8,327 bases of DNA from Acidobacteriota bacterium (GTDB lineage: Bacteria; Acidobacteriota; Terriglobia; Terriglobales; Acidobacteriaceae): positions 1 to 8,327 of the forward strand of contig QIAR01000085.1 of the NCBI GenBank assembly GCA_003225595.1, written 5' to 3'. A program made the position numbers and the translations under genes. Positions within the stretch are counted from its first letter, which is position 1. Each line of letters begins with the position of its first letter. Of the stretch, positions 1 to 5,555 are shown one piece after another. The notes beneath the pieces are model-generated. The model saw only the letters and a program-made list of their open reading frames with translations, had not been told where the DNA came from and did not search any database.

Positions 1-1
1 T

Positions 2-64
2 ATCTCCGGACCGGCGCCGGTAATGCTGGAATCGGAAGCCGACAAACCGCGCCGCACTGTGTAG
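2..64 (+). CDS. C-terminal end of an upstream gene, possibly cytochrome b N-terminal subunit (5' truncated)
   Basis: The reading frame is open from the first complete codon and ends at a TAG at 62-64. Only 20 residues are visible: a hydrophilic tail ending in ADKPRRTV with no membrane segment or motif. The downstream gene encodes only the C-terminal half of a cytochrome b, and in split bc/b6f-type complexes the N-terminal half (the four-helix, heme-b-binding part) is usually encoded immediately upstream. A cytochrome b N-terminal subunit, or less likely a Rieske protein, is therefore the best guess from context. Nothing in the visible residues proves this. That the frame is coding is supported by its clean run into a stop followed by repeat-like non-coding DNA. 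Confidence 0.5.
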   Translation: MSGPAPVMLESEADKPRRTV

Positions 65-72
65 GCCGAGCG

Positions 73-150
73 TGTTTTTGTAGCGCTGGCATCTTGCCGC
101 AAAGCTGTCGAGCTTTGTTCGACCCGGACGGCCGGGGGCGGCCGTCCCCA
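73..150. repeat. Triple-hairpin intergenic element, likely a dispersed repeat copy
   Basis: Three consecutive inverted repeats fill most of the gap between the two coding regions. The first is GGCA (88-91) with TGCC (95-98), loop TCT. The second is AAAGCT (101-106) with AGCTTT (111-116), loop GTCG, extendable by C100-G117. The third is GGACGGCC (126-133) with GGCCGTCC (140-147), a perfect GC-rich 8-bp stem with loop GGGGGC. The string TAGCGCTGGCATCTTGCC and the ending GGCCGTCCCCACA resemble modules of dispersed repeats that I recall from acidobacterial genomes; this recollection cannot be checked here. No U-run follows the third stem, so it is not a standard intrinsic terminator. In the transcript these stems lie just upstream of the next ribosome binding site and could affect mRNA stability or the stoichiometry of the two flanking genes. 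Confidence 0.6.
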
Positions 151-169
151 CACGAGTTTGGGAGCACTT

Positions 170-1099
170 ATGGATTGGCGTCAACTTTGGGAAATCATTT
201 CCGCCCCGGACAACGTACCGATCGTGGCACTAATCCCGCTGCTGGCCTTTTACATTTATCTCGCATGGAAACAGGCCAAGGCCAATGACGATCTGATTGC
301 CGAGCTCGAAACCAATCCCGCGATGGCCAAAACTCATCATCGCAAGACCTGGCCCTTCAGACCCGGATGGCAAAAGGAAGTCCATGTCTGGCCGTTCCTC
401 TTGCGCATCGAGTTTCTCGCTGCCATTATCGTCACCATCATCCTGATGGTCTGGTCCATTACGCTGAGCGCCCCACTGGAAGAGCCCTCGAATCCCAACC
501 TGACGATGAATCCGGCCAAGGCACCCTGGTACTTCCTCGGCTTGCAGGAGATGCTGGTGTATTTCGACCCGTGGATCGCGGGTGTCGTCATGCCGACGCT
601 TATCATCATCGGTTTGATGGTGATCCCTTACATCGACACCAATCCCAAGGGCGGCGGCTATTACACCTGGAAGCAGCGCAAATTTGCGATTTCAACGTTC
701 CTCTTCGGATTTGTCATTCTATGGGTTTCGATGATCATCATCGGGACTTTCATTCGCGGGCCAGGCTGGCAGTGGTTCTGGCCGGGGCAAACCTGGGACC
801 ATAATCGTCTCATTTACGAGGTGAACCGCGATCTGCCAGACATTTTTGGCATCACCAGCAACCTTGCCAAAGCCATCTTCGGCGCGATCATCGTCGGCGG
901 CTACTACCTGCTCGGCGGCTTTGTCGTCTACTCGCTGTTCCGGCGTTTCATGCGCAAAGATTTCCAACGCATGAGCTTGCTGCAGTTCTCCATTGTGCAG
1001 TTCTTCTTGCTCACGATGGTGGCACTGCCACTGAAGATGCTGTTGCGCTTGCTTTGGCATATTAAGTACGTCTGGATTACGCCTTGGTTCAACATTTAA
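170..1099 (+). CDS. Cytochrome b C-terminal subunit of a split quinol:cytochrome c oxidoreductase (bc/b6f-like)
   Basis: 309 residues. This is the membrane subunit carrying the C-terminal half of cytochrome b, which completes the quinol oxidation site of a bc-type complex. Hydrophobic segments lie near residues 16-33, 79-99, 134-155, 172-194, 236-257 and 271-292. The region NPAKAPWYFLGLQEML (114-129) sits where PEWY-type Qo motifs occur, and the following helix with WIAGVVMP and the loop GPGWQWFWPGQTWD (197-210) are typical of subunit IV/QcrC-like proteins from menaquinol-using bacteria. The family is longer than plant or cyanobacterial PetD (about 160 residues) because of the added first helix and the extra C-terminal helices. 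I chose ATG 170 because GGGAG (160-164) lies 5 bases upstream; an in-frame TTG at 158 would overlap that site. The acidic residue of the PEWY motif is absent (APWY). The next gene encodes a multiheme cytochrome, consistent with a complex lacking a classical c1. Confidence 0.88.
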   Translation: MDWRQLWEIISAPDNVPIVALIPLLAFYIYLAWKQAKANDDLIAELETNPAMAKTHHRKTWPFRPGWQKEVHVWPFLLRIEFLAAIIVTIILMVWSITLSAPLEEPSNPNLTMNPAKAPWYFLGLQEMLVYFDPWIAGVVMPTLIIIGLMVIPYIDTNPKGGGYYTWKQRKFAISTFLFGFVILWVSMIIIGTFIRGPGWQWFWPGQTWDHNRLIYEVNRDLPDIFGITSNLAKAIFGAIIVGGYYLLGGFVVYSLFRRFMRKDFQRMSLLQFSIVQFFLLTMVALPLKMLLRLLWHIKYVWITPWFNI

Positions 1100-1138
1100 G
1101 GTTCAGCGTTAAGTGGCTTGTCCTTACCAAATTCGAAA

Positions 1139-1212
1139 GTTGTCATTCCGATCCGGCATCAGCCGATGAGCAATCTTCTATTACATCGCGGGGAGAAAGC
1201 AGATTCCTGGAG
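1139..1212. repeat. Degenerate TCATTCCGA-type dispersed repeat remnants, two opposed halves
   Basis: The left part begins TTGTCATTCCGATCC (1140-1154) and runs to GAGCAATCT (1168-1176). The right part, GGGAGAAAGCAGATTCCTGG (1191-1210), reads on the other strand as CCAGGAATCTGCTTTCTCCC. Both resemble the common bacterial intergenic repeat that starts TGTCATTCCGAGC and continues GAGGAATCTGC. The two halves face each other, with AGCAATCT (1169-1176) matching the reverse complement of AGATTCCT at seven of eight positions. This suggests an eroded inverted pair or a nested insertion. The family resemblance is from memory; a genome-wide search would be needed to count copies. Confidence 0.45.
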
Positions 1213-1275
1213 GATAAACCCTCTGCGAAGACATTTCCGACATTTTTTCAAGATGTGAGCAGAGCCAATATCTGC
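1199..1275 (+). promoter_or_regulatory. Leader with alternating complementary pentamers upstream of the octaheme cytochrome
   Basis: Four short blocks alternate: GCAGA (1199-1203), TCTGC (1222-1226), GCAGA (1259-1263) and TCTGC (1271-1275). Neighbouring blocks can pair as 1+2 and 3+4, or alternatively as 2+3. The 2+3 pairing extends to CTCTGC (1221-1226) with GCAGAG (1259-1264) and encloses ACAT/ATGT pairing. The last block ends 14 bases before the GGGAGG ribosome binding site. Mutually exclusive stems of this kind are how attenuators and translational switches work, but the stems are only 5-6 bp and pentamers of this kind can recur by chance. No protein-binding site or known riboswitch consensus is recognised. 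Treat this as a hint only. Confidence 0.2.
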
Positions 1276-1289
1276 GTGCAACATTGAAT

Positions 1290-1295
1290 GGGAGG
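1290..1295 (+). promoter_or_regulatory. Ribosome binding site that decides the start of the octaheme cytochrome
   Basis: GGGAGG is a strong Shine-Dalgarno sequence. It is followed by ATGTGGTG, which holds an out-of-frame ATG (1296) and two consecutive in-frame GTG codons (1298 and 1301). Spacing is 0, 2 and 5 bases respectively, so GTG 1301 is the only one at a normal distance. The ATG frame closes after 14 codons at 1338-1340. Confidence 0.65.
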
Positions 1296-1300
1296 ATGTG

Positions 1301-4300
1301 GTGCCCGAGAAACCAATCCCCGAGTATGACCCGCTCGTAAGCAAGTCTTACGCGTTGCACTATTTGATCGCGACGGTCATCCTCATCGCGTCGCTCTTCT
1401 GGGCCTTGTGGGATGAGGCTTTCGGCCAGCGACCCTGGAAGGCTTTCCAGGAGCAGTGGAAGGACCGTTACGGTGCGTTCCTTAAGACCGCAAAATCGAA
1501 GTCGGCCAGGTCCGAAAAGGACGTGCGACAGAATGCCGAGTACCAGCAACTCGAACAGGCCTGGAAGCAAGCGGATCACCAGTCTCGGTCTCGTAGAGAG
1601 GAAATTCAAAAACACCTCAGCGATCTCAGCGCCAAGATTCTTGCCGTGCAGAGCGTTTTTACCGACCGTCGTGCATACGTTAATGCTGTAACTTACGAGA
1701 TCGAGACGGATAGCAGCACATCCGGCAAGAAGAGTAAGCAGGATGATCTCAAGAAGTTCAAGGATAAATTGGCCACCGTCGAATACCCCGATGGCACAAA
1801 AAAGAAGTACAACTTCGACCAACTCGAGGAAACTTACAACGACCTCAAGGCCGAACGCGCCAAGCTGGGCGCCGAACTCGCCGATCTCCTGAAACCTGTC
1901 ACTGAAGCCAAGACAAAAGTAGACGAGTACATTTCCGAGCACATGGTTGATCTCACGCCGGGACAAGTCGAAGGTCTGCAGAGAAAGACCGAAGAGTGGG
2001 ATCCCAAGATCCAGCAGATTAACGTGGCGGAAGCCAACATCGTCGACCGCTGCGAATCGTGCCACATGGGCGTTCGCGAGCCGCTGAAGCTTACGGCGGC
2101 TTCAATGACACCTAAGGACCGGAAAAGGCCCGATGACTACGCTCAGGCTTTTGTTAGCCATCCGGAGACCGAACTTCTCAAGACCCACGATCCGGAAAAG
2201 TTCGGATGCTCGCCTTGCCACCAGGGGAATGGCCGCGCTACCACGAGTGTTGAGAAAGCCCACGGCAATTATGAGCACTGGCTGTGGCCGCTCTTCCCGA
2301 AGGAAAACGTCGAGGCCGGATGCCAGACCTGCCACGCAGCCGACATGGTGCTGGTCAGCGGCGACGTGGGCTGGAATGTTAGCGAGGGCAAAGATCTGTT
2401 CCGCCAGAGAGGTTGCAATGGATGCCATCGCTATGAGGGATACGACAAAGAACCCGAGAACCTGCAATCCGTTGATCAGCAGCTCAAGCAGCTTGAGACG
2501 GAGAAAAAGGACAATGTGAAGCAGGCGGCCGACTTTATGAAGCAGGCTGACGCCGCTCAAAGCAATGAGGAAGCCAACAGACTGAATGACAAAGCTGTCG
2601 GGTTGAAAGTCGCGAACAGCAAGATCGACGGACGCATTCAGCAGCTCGATTTTCAGTCCCACAGCTTGATGCAGGATATGAAGAAGATCGGGCCGAACCT
2701 GAAAGACGTTCAGCTCAAATTGAACAAGAATTGGATTCCCGTCTGGCTGAGGAAGCCAACGGATTTCAGGCCCACCACCAAAATGCCGAACTTCCGCTTG
2801 AGGGACGACCAGATCAAAGCGATTTCGGCTTACATATGGCAGTCAGCGCTAACTGATCCCTTGCCCAAACAGAAGCCTGGCAATGCCGAGCACGGAAAGG
2901 AACTCTTCGAGACCCGCGGCTGCCTAGCGTGCCATTCTATTGACGAAGGCGATCAGATGCAGGGCGGCACGTTCGCGGCGAACCTCAGACGTGTCGGCGA
3001 GAAGGCCAACTACGATTACCTGGTACGCTGGATTCACAATGCGCGCGAGCGCACGCGCCCTTACTGCCCGTACGAGAAGAAAGACATTGGCCCCGAGGAT
3101 TACGCCAAGAAGGGTTTGGCATACGTCTTTGACCTCGAACACAGTCAGTGTCCGAACGACGGCCACGAGCTTCAGGTGCAGAATATGACGGTGATGCCCA
3201 GCCTCCGCCTCAGTGTGGAAGACGCACAGGACATCGCCACTTTCCTGGAGACTCAGAAGAAGCAAGATTCTTCTTCTTACGCGGACGCCTCCTTCATGGA
3301 CGATCCCAAGCTGAAGAACGAAGGCAAGAAGTGGATTCGCCATTATGGCTGCGCCGGTTGTCATGAGATTTCGGGGTTCGAAGACGAAGGCCGCATCGGC
3401 ACCGAGCTCACGTTTGAAGGCAGCAAACCGATCGAGCGCCTTGATTTCGCGTTATTCACAGAAGCAGCGCAGCGTGGCGGTAAGGACCCGATCAGCAATC
3501 CAGAAGACCTGCAGCGCCTGCCCGACGGCCCGGCCAAGGCTCCCTGGTACAACCATAAGGGCTTCTTCGAGCATAAGCTCGCGGAGCCTGACATATACGA
3601 CAAGGGCATGATCAAGTCGGACACGGAAAAGCTTCGCATGCCCAACGTACATTTGACCAAGGACCAAGTCCGCGCGATCACAACCTTCCTGCTCGGCAGC
3701 CAGGAGACTTCCCTTCCCGCCAGCTACCAGTACAAGCCGCAGGATGCGCGGCACGATATCCAGGAAGGTTGGTGGATTGTTAAGAAATACAACTGCATGG
3801 GATGCCACCAGTTCATTCCCGGCCAGAAGACCATACTGATGGGAATGCAGCGCTACCAGGATGCCCAGGAACAGCTTCCTCCTAAGCTCTTGACCGAAGG
3901 CGCGCGCGTGGATCCAGAGTGGCTGCGACGATTCCTATCGAATCCCGCGCTGAACGACAAAGACACCAACCGCAATGGGGTTCGTCCCTACTTGCAAGTT
4001 CGCATGCCCACGTTCTCGTTCTCGGATAACGAACTGCGCAAGCTGGTGCGTTTCTTCCAGGCGCTCTCGCAGCAGCCGATCCCTTATATTCCGGAACAAG
4101 TGCCGACGCTCACCGCAAAAGAAAGCGACATGGCGCGCAGCCTGTTTTCGAGCACGGCGGCCCCCTGCCTAAAGTGTCACGCTACCGGCAATTCGCAGCA
4201 CGACAAGATCGCCACCGCGCCCAACTTCCTGCTCGCAAAGGAGCGCCTGAAGCCGGATTGGGTCGAGCGCTGGATTACCGATCCGCAGGCCATCAGCCCC

Positions 4301-4594
4301 GGCACATCGATGCCATCTGGACTGTTCAAGCAGCAACAGAATGGCCAATGGGTTTTTGCCGGTCCGACGCCGCCATCGTTCCAAGGCTACGACAAAGATC
4401 ATCGCAAGCTGCTAACCGATTACATCTTCCAGCTCACACCGCAAGAACAAAGGCGGGTTGCGGCAGCCATGGGACATGCACAGGCCTCCAGCAGCGGTCG
4501 CTCCTCAAAAAACAAGGCGTCCGGGGGTTCAGCCCGCCAACTCGAAACGCATCCCGCCGTGCGCCAATCCGCATCAAATGGCGGTTCGCGTTAA
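1301..4594 (+). CDS. Membrane-anchored octaheme cytochrome c with coiled-coil stalk (bc-complex associated)
   Basis: 1,097 residues from GTG 1301 (GTG 1298 would add one). Role inferred: periplasmic electron carrier replacing cytochrome c1 in the complex formed with the upstream cytochrome b subunit. A short cytoplasmic N-terminus is followed by a membrane helix (about 18-37) with no cleavage site, then a Lys/Glu-rich, probably coiled-coil region (about 40-245). Eight CXXCH heme sites follow: C251, C303, C341, C372, C541, C684, C832 and C956. The first three are closely spaced and have no Met-Pro motif after them, so bis-His ligation is likely. The last five each precede a Met-Pro motif (M495, M632, M780, M902, M1004), the pattern of class-I cytochrome c modules with His/Met ligation. 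A second helical segment (about 387-461) is inserted inside the fourth heme module. C589 and C617 lie outside heme motifs, in the fifth module. The last 40 or so residues are a Ser/Gly/basic low-complexity tail. Such fused proteins are usually annotated only as cytochrome c. Confidence 0.88.
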   Translation: MPEKPIPEYDPLVSKSYALHYLIATVILIASLFWALWDEAFGQRPWKAFQEQWKDRYGAFLKTAKSKSARSEKDVRQNAEYQQLEQAWKQADHQSRSRREEIQKHLSDLSAKILAVQSVFTDRRAYVNAVTYEIETDSSTSGKKSKQDDLKKFKDKLATVEYPDGTKKKYNFDQLEETYNDLKAERAKLGAELADLLKPVTEAKTKVDEYISEHMVDLTPGQVEGLQRKTEEWDPKIQQINVAEANIVDRCESCHMGVREPLKLTAASMTPKDRKRPDDYAQAFVSHPETELLKTHDPEKFGCSPCHQGNGRATTSVEKAHGNYEHWLWPLFPKENVEAGCQTCHAADMVLVSGDVGWNVSEGKDLFRQRGCNGCHRYEGYDKEPENLQSVDQQLKQLETEKKDNVKQAADFMKQADAAQSNEEANRLNDKAVGLKVANSKIDGRIQQLDFQSHSLMQDMKKIGPNLKDVQLKLNKNWIPVWLRKPTDFRPTTKMPNFRLRDDQIKAISAYIWQSALTDPLPKQKPGNAEHGKELFETRGCLACHSIDEGDQMQGGTFAANLRRVGEKANYDYLVRWIHNARERTRPYCPYEKKDIGPEDYAKKGLAYVFDLEHSQCPNDGHELQVQNMTVMPSLRLSVEDAQDIATFLETQKKQDSSSYADASFMDDPKLKNEGKKWIRHYGCAGCHEISGFEDEGRIGTELTFEGSKPIERLDFALFTEAAQRGGKDPISNPEDLQRLPDGPAKAPWYNHKGFFEHKLAEPDIYDKGMIKSDTEKLRMPNVHLTKDQVRAITTFLLGSQETSLPASYQYKPQDARHDIQEGWWIVKKYNCMGCHQFIPGQKTILMGMQRYQDAQEQLPPKLLTEGARVDPEWLRRFLSNPALNDKDTNRNGVRPYLQVRMPTFSFSDNELRKLVRFFQALSQQPIPYIPEQVPTLTAKESDMARSLFSSTAAPCLKCHATGNSQHDKIATAPNFLLAKERLKPDWVERWITDPQAISPGTSMPSGLFKQQQNGQWVFAGPTPPSFQGYDKDHRKLLTDYIFQLTPQEQRRVAAAMGHAQASSSGRSSKNKASGGSARQLETHPAVRQSASNGGSR

Positions 4595-4630
4595 AATATA
4601 TAGATATGTTGAGAGCTTTGAGACCTCAAG
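4591..4630 (+). promoter_or_regulatory. AT-rich possible promoter and small dyad upstream of the cupredoxin gene
   Basis: The 51-bp gap after the octaheme gene opens with TTAAAATATATAGATATG (4591-4608), much richer in A and T than its surroundings and containing TAAAAT and TATATA as possible -10 elements. No convincing -35 hexamer lies 16-18 bp upstream. CTTTGAGACCTCAAG (4616-4630) is a near-palindrome whose arms TTGAG and CTCAA are separated by two or three bases. That is too tight for an RNA hairpin but possible as a protein-binding dyad. The gene could equally be read through from upstream. Weak evidence. Confidence 0.22.
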
Positions 4631-4645
4631 AAAGGTGCAGCGATC

Positions 4646-5431
4646 ATGAATAAGACATGGTTAGCTATGCTGGGCTTGCTTGCCCTCGTCGGGCTGGCGC
4701 TCTTGGCGAGCTGTAGCAAGAAGACGGGCGAAGAGCAATCGTCCTCCCCGACTTCGGAGTCGAAACCACCGGCAGCCTCCACTCCAATCGATCCCGCCAC
4801 CGCGGCTACGGTTAGCGGCACTGTTAAGCTTGACGGCACCCCTCCCAAGCCGGCCAAAATCGACATGAGCCAGGATGCCGCTTGCAAGGGCGACAACACC
4901 TCCGAGAACGTGGTCGCGAAGGACGGCGATCTCGCCAATGTTTTTGTCTATGTGAAAGAAGGTCTCGGTAATCGCAACTTTGATGTTCCGAAGGACTCGG
5001 TGGTCATCGACCAGAAGGGCTGCCGCTACCATCCGCACGTTCTAGCCGTAATCGCCGGACAGAACGTGGAGATCAAGAACGACGATCCCACCACGCACAA
5101 CATTCATCCCACCCCAAAAGACAATCGTGAGTGGAACGAGTCGCAGCCGCCAAATGCCGCGCCGATCCAGAAGAGCTTCGCGCGTGAAGAAATCATGCTG
5201 CCAGTTAAGTGTAACCAGCACCCCTGGATGAAGATGTACATCAGCGTGGTAAAGAGCCCGTTTCACGCAGTCACGGGACCAGACGGCAAATACGAAATAA
5301 AGGGTCTGCCGCCCGGTGACTACACTCTTGCTTTCGTACACGAGAAACTCGGCGAACAGGACCAGAAGGTTACACTCGCTCCCAAAGACAGCAAAACGGT
5401 TGATACGACTTTCAAAGCAGGCGGAATGTAG
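4646..5431 (+). CDS. Lipoprotein with cupredoxin (type 1 copper) domain and C-terminal carboxypeptidase-regulatory-like domain
   Basis: 261 residues. The N-terminus is a lipoprotein signal: basic MNKTW, a hydrophobic stretch, then lipobox LASC with the lipidated Cys at 23. A Lys/Ser/Pro-rich linker (24-52) leads to a globular domain. Type 1 copper ligands are visible: H151 (in THNIH), C189, H192 and M197 in CNQHPWMKM. The C-x2-H-x4-M spacing is that of plastocyanin, and M195 is an alternative. C80 and C126 could form a disulfide. From about 212 on, GPDGKYEIKGLPPGDYTLAF and the following strands look like a carboxypeptidase-regulatory-like beta-sandwich. It is placed at the outer face of the membrane as a candidate electron carrier from the octaheme cytochrome to the oxidase, or a copper-handling protein. 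AAAGG (4631-4635) lies 10 bases before the ATG. The copper-site reading is strong; the physiological role is inference. Confidence 0.82.
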   Translation: MNKTWLAMLGLLALVGLALLASCSKKTGEEQSSSPTSESKPPAASTPIDPATAATVSGTVKLDGTPPKPAKIDMSQDAACKGDNTSENVVAKDGDLANVFVYVKEGLGNRNFDVPKDSVVIDQKGCRYHPHVLAVIAGQNVEIKNDDPTTHNIHPTPKDNREWNESQPPNAAPIQKSFAREEIMLPVKCNQHPWMKMYISVVKSPFHAVTGPDGKYEIKGLPPGDYTLAFVHEKLGEQDQKVTLAPKDSKTVDTTFKAGGM

Positions 5432-5442
5432 CCCGGACGGTC

Positions 5443-5451
5443 TGCTAAAAT
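5443..5451 (+). promoter_or_regulatory. Possible extended -10 promoter element upstream of ctaA
   Basis: TGCTAAAAT fits an extended -10 (TG, one base, then TAAAAT), starting 12 bases after the cupredoxin stop codon. No good -35 hexamer is seen at the usual distance. If used, it would give a transcript leader of roughly 100 bases containing both stem-loops described below. Low confidence. Confidence 0.25.
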
Positions 5452-5463
5452 GTTGAAAATTCC

Positions 5464-5493
5464 GGAGTGGGCTGGAAGAATAGGGTCCACTCC
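5464..5493 (+). other. Stem-loop in the ctaA leader
   Basis: GGAGTGG (5464-5470) is perfectly complementary to CCACTCC (5487-5493). The stem extends inward by a G-U, a C-G and a U-G pair to 5473/5484, leaving a 10-base loop. No run of T follows, so it is not a clear intrinsic terminator. It could be a weak terminator after the cupredoxin gene, a processing or stability element, or part of a regulatory leader. Confidence 0.45.
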
Positions 5494-5506
5494 ACTTCTC
5501 TCAGGA

Positions 5507-5540
5507 AACCTGTGGGGTCTCACAACTTAGACACAAGGTT
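5507..5540 (+). other. Second stem-loop in the ctaA leader, next to the ribosome binding site
   Basis: AACCTGTG (5507-5514) can pair with CACA (5532-5535) and GGTT (5537-5540), with A5536 bulged, closing a 17-base loop. The stem ends three bases before the AAGGAG ribosome binding site, so it could limit ribosome access. No known riboswitch consensus is recognised. Confidence 0.3.
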
Positions 5541-5543
5541 GGC

Positions 5544-5549
5544 AAGGAG
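5544..5549 (+). promoter_or_regulatory. Ribosome binding site pointing to a CTG start for ctaA
   Basis: AAGGAG is an ideal Shine-Dalgarno sequence. The codon six bases further on, in the ctaA frame, is CTG (5556). There is no in-frame ATG or TTG anywhere between the upstream stop (TAG 5481-5483) and the conserved protein start, and the first in-frame GTG (5604) has no ribosome binding site and would cut into the first membrane helix. Confidence 0.6.
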
Positions 5550-5555
5550 CAACTT

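Noticed and set aside
94..288. Plus-strand open frame of 64 codons across the hairpin region and the start of the cytochrome b gene
   Set aside because: It overlaps the well-supported cytochrome b frame, runs through the hairpin repeat, and its product is Arg/Gly/Pro-rich with no recognisable feature.
1245..1271. TTTTCA and CAATAT as a -35/-10 promoter for the octaheme gene
   Set aside because: The spacing is only 15 bases and both hexamers match poorly, so chance is the simpler explanation.
1296..1340. ATG at 1296 opening a 14-codon frame across the start of the octaheme gene
   Set aside because: It directly abuts the GGGAGG with no spacing, so initiation there is unlikely, and the peptide shows nothing like a regulatory leader.
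1181..2065. Long minus-strand open frame of 294 codons opposite the start of the octaheme gene
   Set aside because: It is antisense to the Lys/Glu-rich coiled-coil codons, which read as Leu/Phe-rich on the other strand. It shows no family motif and is a shadow.
4490..4594. Low-complexity C-terminal tail of the octaheme protein as a sign of frameshift or stop-codon loss
   Set aside because: The tail is in frame directly after a complete last heme module and ends at a normal TAA. Ser/Gly/basic tails are common in such proteins, and nothing downstream shows a better frame.
4174..4653. Plus-strand open frame of 159 codons over the end of the octaheme gene and the start of the lipoprotein gene
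   Set aside because: It lies mostly in another frame of the octaheme gene, which has a heme motif and Met ligand there, and it has no motif of its own.
5464..5500. Rho-independent terminator after the cupredoxin gene
   Set aside because: The stem is good but is followed by ACTTCTCTCAGG, not a T-run, so it is listed as a stem-loop of unknown role.
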